NCBI GenBank assembly: GCA_009746045.1
Contig: RPFO01001151.1
Location: 1 to 25,000, forward strand
Source of the DNA: Mesostigma viride
Lineage: Eukaryota > Streptophyta > Mesostigmatophyceae > Mesostigmatales > Mesostigmataceae
Direction: 5' to 3'
Length of the DNA stretch: 25,000 nucleotides
The notes under the pieces are model-generated. The model was not told the DNA's origin, made no database searches, and worked only from the letters and a program-made list of their open reading frames with translations. The position numbers and the translations under genes are program-made. How positions within the stretch are numbered: position 1 is the stretch's first letter; every line of letters starts with the position of its first letter. Of the stretch, positions 20,001 to 25,000 are shown piece by piece.

Positions 20001-23000
20001 AGATGCTGCCCGGGAACCTGGGGGCTGGTGAATTTAGAGACCTAAAATGACTCTACGAATCTACAGCCATGCATGCAAAGGAACCACTATCGTAAGATGA
20101 ACATCTTGTTGATAAGCTATCCTCCTAAGAAATGTGGTGGCCAGCTATTAGGTGAACATCTTGTTGATAAGCTATCCTCCTAAGAAATGTGGTGGCCAGC
20201 TATTAGGTGAACATCTTGTTGATAAGCTATCCTCCTAAGAAATGTGGTGGCCAGCTATTAGGTGAACATCTTGTTGATAAGCTATCCTCCTAAGAAATGT
20301 GGTGGCCAGCTATTAGGTGAACATCTTGTTGATAAGCTATCCTCCTAAGAAATGTGGTGGCCAGCTATTAGGTGAACATCTTGTTGATAAGCTATCCTCC
20401 TAAGAAATGTGGTGGCCAGCTATTAGGTGAACATCTTGTTGATAAGCTATCCTCCTAAGAAATGTGGTGGCCAGCTATTAGGTAGGCAGTACGCAATGGA
20501 CCCCGGCATATGCACAATGCCAGTCGCAGTTTCTTAAGCAAGAGAAATTTCATTACAGGAATAGAAGTAATGAGAAGATCCGCTAACCCACCCTCACAAC
20601 AACATGTGTGCTTCTGTCCTCTTCCTCTTCTTCGTCCTTCTCTTCGTCTTCCTCGCCATCCTTATCTACATCCTCCTGTTCATCCTCGTCTACGTCCTCC
20701 TCTTCTCCTTCCTCTTCTTCAATTGGAGTTCCTTTTGCCAACGATGCCTGCAGGAACATACCGCATGTTCAAGAACAAAAAGCGTGGTGAGAATACAACC
20801 CTGCCAAAGCCAGAACCACACAGTGGCCGTCATCAGAGTAGGTAATGCCCAACTTTCTTGTGGAGGCTTGGCCTACAGAAAGAGAAACTGGGATGCCCAG
20901 AAGCAGTAGTAATACAGCAAAAGTGAGAAAGTGACCAAGTATGCCAGCAGCGTAAATTCTTAATTCTGCTGGCATGCAACAGATACTCGTATCTGCAGGG
21001 AACAGCAGCGAAACAAGTACATGTACACACGCATTGGGAGCGAACCAGTCCCACTTCACTCCGATGAAAATAATCAGCTGGTCCCTTACAAAGAATAGAA
21101 TGCATCGGCAATTGCAAGCGCTCACTGGCCAGATGCAAGGAAAGTCTACAGGGCATCAAATTAGCTGCCTGACTACAGTTGCATTGCGAGTTGCAACGCA
21201 GAATTGGAGAGCAAAAAGGATGCTCGGTCAGGAAACTCTCAAGGAAAAATAGCCACGCAGTACAAACGCAGTACACATGCATGCAACCAAAGTGATGTGG
21301 AGCCGAAGTTTGAGAGGAGGAAGGAATACCGGGCGAACAACATTATTATGTAAAATGGATAGTGTCATCTGTTACTTGTTGATAAATGGTCGATTTGCTG
21401 GGTATATGGATTATCAAATGACACCTAAAAGCTTTCAACGTCGAACTTCTTATCGCACAAGATGAAAATATAGCAACAATCGAGCATGGTTACTGATTTT
21501 TACGTGACACCAGAGCCCTCCATTGTTTCTACTTGGGAATGCACAAGGGAATTGCAAAAAAATCCTCTTGCCTAGAAGGGCCACGTCTCCTGCAGCCTAC
21601 CTGCAGGTGGGGCGCCATGTCCTCCCTCACGGCGCACATGACATGCTCCTTGTCGCTCTGGCGCACGTACACAAGCATCTCCACCAAGCATCCCTGATAT
21701 ACGAAGCAGCCACATCATTAATGGGTTGTACAAAAAGCAACAATCAGAGGCAATTGTAGTACCATAGTGGCTCAGGCGCATTCTGGCTTTGCCCGGAAAA
21801 TGTACAGTTGAGTACGGCAAGAACACTGTTTTATGCTTTCAAAGGCAAAAAGAGTACTCATTCATTCCAGAAACGCACTTAGGCTCTCTTTCACCACGAT
21901 GTAAGCAGGATAGGGACACTTTCATATGACCCATCTGACATTGTTGCACGTTATGAACACATTACTGCCCAAACAGGGTTACCTGACAAATGTCGCAAAA
22001 TCAGCAATTTACGAAACAAATATAGCATATTGCACAGCCGAAACTTCCTATGCAATTTGCTCTAGTAAGATGTTGTCCTTGAGCACTGCCAAACACATGG
22101 TTCGCATGGCAGGAGCTGACTTACCTGGCATGCACATATCACTGGGCCAAAAAACAACGCAGGCGGACTGGGCTGCACGCGGTTACAAAGATGCGCACAC
22201 GGATAACCGTTCACGCTTCTGGGCCGGCTGACCTGGGTCTACCCCGGCAAATGTCAGCAGACTGGTCGGGACGTGCACTTTGCGTCCTGACCCCTAGCTA
22301 CCGTCAAGGCCAAATATTGTGAGGGAACTTTCTGTGCAGAGTGGCCGTACTCAATCAAACATTAAAAGCTCAATTGAATGTGTCAGGGTTATAGCCAACA
22401 GAGCTCCCGGGTGGGAATCGGGAAGCTGCTTAGGACATGCACACGGACTATTTGATGTCATTGTATGTGTGACAAACTCTGGGGATCGCCAAAACGGCTG
22501 GGGAAATTACGGGGCCAAGTAGATGACAGGAACTGCATACTAAGTATGAAGGGACTATTTAGTGCAGCTTGGCATGATCCTAGGTATGCATTGAAGCTGG
22601 CACTGCGCTGCCACAAGGCTAACACTGCATCATGTTTCAATCCACGCCTTGCGCAAGCTCTGCGCAAGGAGGCCATCAATGACCTACTCAGGATGAACGA
22701 GGCAAAACAAGCCAATTAATGGGGGCTTCTGGAAGCGAATCGCACAAAATTCATCTCACACCTGGTTGGGACGATAAGATGACTGGTTTTGTTCCAGGCC
22801 AGTGCAGCTATCAAGGATTGAGTAACGAATTACTTAACTAGTTGTTGCTTTCAGATTCATTCATCAGAAAATCATCAGAAAAGTCAGCGGAAAAATCACC
22901 ATCAGAAAAACACAAATTAAGCGATCGCAGATTCAGTATTGTCTAGCTTCTTATAGCCAGGACATAAGGCTGGTCGGAGACACAAGAAAGCTTCCTCCCG

Positions 23001-23876
23001 AGCCAAATGGTTTATCGAGCGCGAAATGGCATGCCTCACTATCCCATTGAAAACCAGGGCTTTATGACACATGGATTTTTTCCCCACTTCATAAAAGTGA
23101 AATGCAAATGCTGTGATGTCAACTTATGTGCCTTGGTAGACCTTGCCAGGGAAGTTGTGCAAGTCATATGACAATGCATACAAAACAGCAACGTGGGATG
23201 ACATTAGCCGGCAGATCCAATCAAAGGCAGTTCATTTGAGAGCAGCAACCATATGGACAAAAGCATTTGTAACTGATCTATGTCTTGAATGCTCAAATTT
23301 GCCTAGTGATTTAATTTTGCCAAAAACCGATTCTATTAATGCCCTTTTGAGTAATAATAGTTTATCAATCAAGGATATGAGCCTATTTTTCATATTTTTC
23401 TTTACTCTAGTAACCATAAAGATACCGTGCTCCAAAAGTTCTCTGAACAACTCTTGAGAAATGTAGCCCCTATCGCCGCAAACCTTACCAAATAAGCCCT
23501 TAATAATAAGCTTTTCAGATCATTAAGAAATCGGTTGGTGGGTTGAGACAATTACATGAGTGAGCCGACAAATGGATTGAGCTCGAAGGGGAAAACCTAG
23601 TACACATTACCTGTCAAATTCACACCATGCAATAATGAATAGAAGCTATCATTATTCTGAGACGTACATTCACTGTTAGAGACTGGGCAAGGATTGAGTG
23701 AGAATACAAGCCTCGTATAGGCCATCACCTTTGAGTCTCCGCCGTACTGCTCCGAAATGGCCGCGTCAGCAGGCTCCTTGGACACTCGCTCATCATCGAA
23801 CAGGTACCACTGGTCGCCCAGGTCGGGCCGGATGAAGGCGGAGTAACCCTCCAAAATCCCTCCATTGATGATCACA
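10840..23876 (-). CDS. UBP12/13 (USP7)-like ubiquitin carboxyl-terminal hydrolase, partial gene of 12 exons
   Basis: Twelve exons joined at GT-AG borders give 665 codons without a stop: 23876-23729, 21693-21601, 20747-20598, 19660-19535, 19121-19005, 18151-18095, 17749-17477, 13305-13139, 12865-12529, 12314-12123, 11512-11420 and 11082-10840. The product follows plant UBP12/13 and animal USP7 from the peptidase His/Asp region (QWYLFDDERV), through MLVYVRQSDK, to the tandem C-terminal ubiquitin-like domains (LLFFKLYDP, GDILCFQK, DILCFQKA, YTDEVV-like TYDEVV, VYKVLSP). That family is nuclear and cytosolic and removes ubiquitin from substrates. The MATH and Cys-box part must lie beyond 25000, and the last residues were not found. 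Odd points are the loss of the catalytic His in the first exon and an acidic linker. It may be a pseudoenzyme, a diverged paralogue or a decaying copy. Exon borders were set by eye and by frame continuity. Confidence 0.85.
11420..11512 (-). CDS. UBP12/13-like exon 11
   Basis: Encodes 31 residues (IAEKEAQSSP ... SHVRRDEAGGGNHR). It matches the family segment AEEIPEEEK..LIHVYHFTKE between ubiquitin-like domains 4 and 5. Phase 0 on both sides. Confidence 0.75.
12123..12314 (-). CDS. UBP12/13-like exon 10: ubiquitin-like domain
   Basis: Encodes 64 residues from VACFHVPLPRTITVADV to VYKVLSPTEVIDDVDGTYWTLQ. This corresponds to the family's VPLP..STVGDV and IYKIF.P.E.IE.INDQYWTL blocks. Phase 0 on both sides. 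Confidence 0.88.
12529..12865 (-). CDS. UBP12/13-like exon 9: ubiquitin-like domain
   Basis: Encodes 112 residues plus one base completing a Leu codon. TYDEVVSQVASQL, IRLTAHDC, VLYYEVLERPQPDL and LRTVK match the family's TYDDVVE.VA..L, IRLT.HNC, ILYYEVLDIPLPEL and LKTLK. Relative to plant UBP12 it carries an insertion of about 20 residues (GEGGSKDGTALDAF) between the first two blocks. Confidence 0.9.
13139..13305 (-). CDS. UBP12/13-like exon 8
   Basis: Encodes LGTGDILCFQKALP, CRFPDVPSFFQHAR and NPKKDAFVLVL, matching the family's EDGDIICFQK, CRYPDVPSFLEYV and KPKEDEFCLEL. It ends in phase 2, the only non-phase-0 junction between exons in this window. Confidence 0.9.
13306..17476 (-). other. 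4.2-kb intron of the UBP12/13-like gene
   Basis: The longest intron here, defined by the flanking exons, which join in frame (LTKSQ to LGTGD) exactly where the family is continuous. It contains a segment with 16-bp terminal inverted repeats (14889-16596). I see no other coding or RNA gene in it. Confidence 0.8.
14889..16596. mobile_element. candidate non-autonomous DNA element with 16-bp terminal inverted repeats
   Basis: The first 16 bases (CTTAACCCCTAAATGG) recur as an exact reverse complement at 16581-16596. A 12-base string (TCGGCTGTAACT) also recurs near both ends in direct orientation (14925 and 16540). No transposase is recognisable inside, and I find no convincing target-site duplication at the borders. 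The call rests on the paired ends and the intronic position. Confidence 0.45.
17477..17749 (-). CDS. UBP12/13-like exon 7: ubiquitin-like domain 2
   Basis: Encodes 91 residues. MLLFFKLYDPVEEKLSYVG, PLEVYQEIG and CLRMREKLKLTKSQ align with the family's ILLFFKLYDPE...LRYVG, IELYEEIKFEP and the following segment. Acceptor and donor keep phase 0. Confidence 0.92.
18095..18151 (-). CDS. UBP12/13-like micro-exon 6
   Basis: A 57-base exon encoding VSSLSAFYSSLGGLDLFLQ, too short to show as a gene on its own. It supplies the family's AELKLFLEV block between the preceding exon (CEDQL) and the next (VRASVPAG). The acceptor follows a pyrimidine-rich CCCCTGTGCCCCAG and the donor is GTGAGT; both sides are phase 0. 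Confidence 0.8.
19005..19121 (-). CDS. UBP12/13-like exon 5
   Basis: Encodes 39 residues (VEAEWGVPVRQQVLWTWEIR, NGTYRPATHHG). It matches the family's EELGIPVQYQRFWLW..RQNHTYRP. The donor is GTAAGT. Confidence 0.9.
19535..19660 (-). CDS. UBP12/13-like exon 4: ubiquitin-like domain 1
   Basis: Encodes 42 residues (VATHEDLCNQVGKTRFFDLV, KAFRVSKEMRLTDFQKL). It matches the family's VARDEDLEEQIG...YFDLVDH.KVRSFRIQK. Phase 0 on both sides. Confidence 0.92.
20098..20483. repeat. 55-bp tandem repeat array, seven copies
   Basis: The unit starts TGAACATCTTGTTGATAAGC and recurs at intervals of exactly 55 bases, with starts of the ACATC string at 20101, 20156, 20211, 20266, 20321, 20376 and 20431. The copies appear identical except at the left edge. 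It lies in an intron of the UBP12/13-like gene. Homogeneity points to recent expansion or ongoing unequal exchange. Spacers are absent, so this is not a CRISPR array. Confidence 0.97.
20598..20747 (-). CDS. UBP12/13-like exon 3: acidic linker
   Basis: Encodes 50 residues beginning ASLAKGTPIEEEEGEEEDVD and ending EEEDRSTHVV. Most residues are Glu or Asp. It links HLQ (end of exon 2) to VATHEDL (exon 4) in phase 0, where relatives carry a basic helix (KEQEEKE.KRRYK) leading into AHLYT. The CTC/TTC-rich plus strand suggests growth by trinucleotide slippage. The acceptor (TTCCTGCAG) and donor (GTGAGG) are canonical. The exon call depends on frame continuity more than on homology. Confidence 0.7.
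21601..21693 (-). CDS. UBP12/13-like exon 2: end of peptidase domain
   Basis: Encodes 31 residues (GCLVEMLVYVRQSDKEHVMC, APHLQ). It matches the family's NAYMLVYIRESDK..IIC and IAEHLRE, the last strand of the USP fold. The donor is GTAGGC, phase 0. Confidence 0.88.
22465..22719 (+). other. unassigned open frame inside intron 1
   Basis: Eighty-four codons starting MCDKLWGSPKRLGKLRGQVD. I do not recognise it. It lies antisense in the intron between exons 1 and 2 and near the transposase fragment, so a transposon remnant is possible. There is no supporting motif. Confidence 0.2.
23232..23519 (-). pseudogene. IS982-like transposase, C-terminal fragment
   Basis: A 95-codon frame ending in TGA reads KGLFGKVCGDRGYISQELF, then RVKKNMKNRL, DKLLLLKRALIES and FEHSRHRSVTNAFVHMVAAL. 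This is the C-terminal half of an IS982-family DDE transposase, with the second Asp (GDRGY) and the Glu (ALIES) of the catalytic triad in their usual setting. The N-terminal half is missing: a stop (TGA at 23520-23522) interrupts the frame, and the upstream sequence (LND in another frame) suggests a frameshift. The fragment is AT-rich, unlike the neighbouring exons, and sits in an intron of a eukaryotic gene. The family is bacterial and common in intracellular symbionts, so horizontal transfer is the first explanation to test. Confidence 0.75.
23729..23876 (-). CDS. UBP12/13-like exon 1 of the window: His/Asp box of the peptidase, catalytic His absent
   Basis: Encodes 49 residues plus the last base of a split codon. 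The sequence VIINGGILEGYSAFIRPDLG, then DQWYLFDDERVSKE and SEQYGGDSK, matches the family's VLVHSGGVHGGHYYAFIRP, QWYKFDDERV and EEQYGG. The residue aligned with the catalytic His of GGHYYAF is missing (EGYSAF, one residue shorter), whereas the following Asp (FDDE) is kept. The acceptor is TTGGCAG, the donor GTGATG. Confidence 0.88.
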
Positions 23877-25000
23877 CTGCCAAATCACCACCAATCATTA
23901 GAACCCAGGCCATGCTCATGCATATAACTTAAAAAATCTGTATCCGATAGGCTAACTAAACACCTCGTGCGGTACCTGGAATGGTGATAGCAAGCTTGCC
24001 ACAGTGCACATACCGACATTTACTGCAAAACCTAACACTGGCTTGCAACGGTCTTGCTACAATCTTCGTTTTTATGCAATTATCCTTGCATGCCAAGGGT
24101 CGTGCCAAGGAGCCATGTGTGGCTAGCACACAGTCAGCATGCAGCATAAGCCCAAAGACTACACGAGCTGATTGGGAGAAAAAACAAAGAAAAACATAAA
24201 TCCAGAACCAACCCTATGATGTTCCAATGCCCAGATGAGAACAATTAAACCCCAACCCTTAGCTTCTCCCCTGAAATGGCAATACAAGTTGGGAGGAGAT
24301 GGGGGGTTCAACAAGAAATCGGATCTTTAAAAAAAGTTAACTATAGTGGTACGAGAGAGACCACCGCATGCGACTGGGACAGCTGCAAACTTCAAGTTCC
24401 GCCGGCCACGCAGATGGCAGGCGTTAGACAATGCAGTCATAAATGAAATATGGGAACTTGTGAGCCCGCTACCCTTGGTCAGGCCGCACGCCACTAGTCC
24501 TTAGGCTCTAGTACGGAATGTACGACATTACTGAAAATCCGACGTGGCGGTCGCCACTTGTCAGTGGCCATATTTTGTGACGAAAGCACTTTGCATGGCA
24601 AGCCCTAGTGGGCCTTGGAACTAGGAGTGGGAACAGCTCAAAGCTAATATATTTTGTAGGGAGTTAGTGACGCAAGTCTGACGTTACACGGAAATTGAAT
24701 GACGGTTGTCAATGGCTGTCCTGCTTGGCCGAAGGGGATTATAGCCGAACACAGTTTGTCGTCTAGGTAGTTTCTTACATCCGCCCATCCACCCCTTTTG
24801 TTTTTCTGTTGATTGGGGGCATGCACTACGTGCTGAATTTCCTTATTCGGATCCACCTTGCCATTCATTCATGATGGCCCAGTCCACTCTTTGTGTCAAT
24901 AAAAACTGGTGATTCTTGGGAGTGAATGGGTGTAAGCAACATTCCAGTATCAAAGCTGAGCTACGTGCATTTTTCCTTACTGTCATCACAGGGCCTAAAC
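23877..25000. other. upstream intron of the UBP12/13-like gene, open at the window edge
   Basis: The exon at 23876 begins with a split codon, so the gene continues to the right. I searched the minus strand here for the preceding family segments (KRFEY, EFPLELDL, LHSVL) and did not find them, so the sequence is probably all intron. An AATAAA string at 24898-24903 is on the plus strand and not linked to a gene. Confidence 0.55.

Noticed and set aside
20098-20483. CRISPR array
   Set aside because: The 55-bp units abut directly with no variable spacers, and the locus is in a eukaryotic intron.
20604-20909. Plus-strand frame resembling a membrane protein (Phe/Leu/Val/Ile-rich run)
   Set aside because: It is the antisense reading of the acidic exon at 20598-20747: Glu/Asp codons read as Phe/Leu/Val/Ile on the other strand.
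1-25000. tRNA or rRNA genes
   Set aside because: I looked for T-arm strings (GGTTCGAATCC-like) and conserved rRNA strings on both strands and saw none. A tRNAscan-SE run would settle it.

Overview
The window reads as nuclear DNA of a eukaryote, most likely a green alga or other member of the Viridiplantae. It has long introns with canonical GT-AG borders, compact GC-rich exons in AT-richer non-coding DNA, a plant-type UBP12/13 (USP7) deubiquitinase-like gene, and a non-LTR retrotransposon. I cannot name the species. Both host genes lie on the minus strand.

Layout. 1-2400: no gene recognised. 2401-5620: a nest of repeats around a broken LINE reverse transcriptase (3144-4993). It holds a second, more diverged LINE C-terminal remnant (about 2838-2945), a 34-bp perfect inverted repeat bracketing the RT (2996-3029 and 5347-5380), and two copies of a LINE-type 3' end (4993-5091 and 5504-5620), each with a hairpin followed by an ATTA/AAAT-rich tail. 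5883-9548 (minus): a continuous ORF of about 1,220 codons with a helical N-terminal half, a protein kinase domain, a HECT-like region and a C-terminal RZ-type zinc finger. This is the most unusual protein here. 9549-10839: no recognised gene.

10840-23876 (minus): twelve exons of a UBP12/13 (USP7)-like gene, 665 codons in all. They run from the end of the USP peptidase domain (His/Asp boxes) through the C-terminal tandem ubiquitin-like domains. The peptidase Cys box lies beyond the right edge and the last C-terminal residues were not found. The exon that should carry the catalytic His lacks it, and an acidic exon stands where relatives have a basic linker helix.

The introns hold mobile or repetitive DNA: seven essentially identical copies of a 55-bp unit (20098-20483), an IS982-like bacterial-type transposase fragment (23232-23519), and a 1.7-kb segment with 16-bp terminal inverted repeats (14889-16596).

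Both host genes point to ubiquitin signalling: one looks like a ligase/kinase chimera, the other like a deubiquitinase that may be inactive. They sit in tandem about 1.3 kb apart, but nothing in the sequence shows that they work together.
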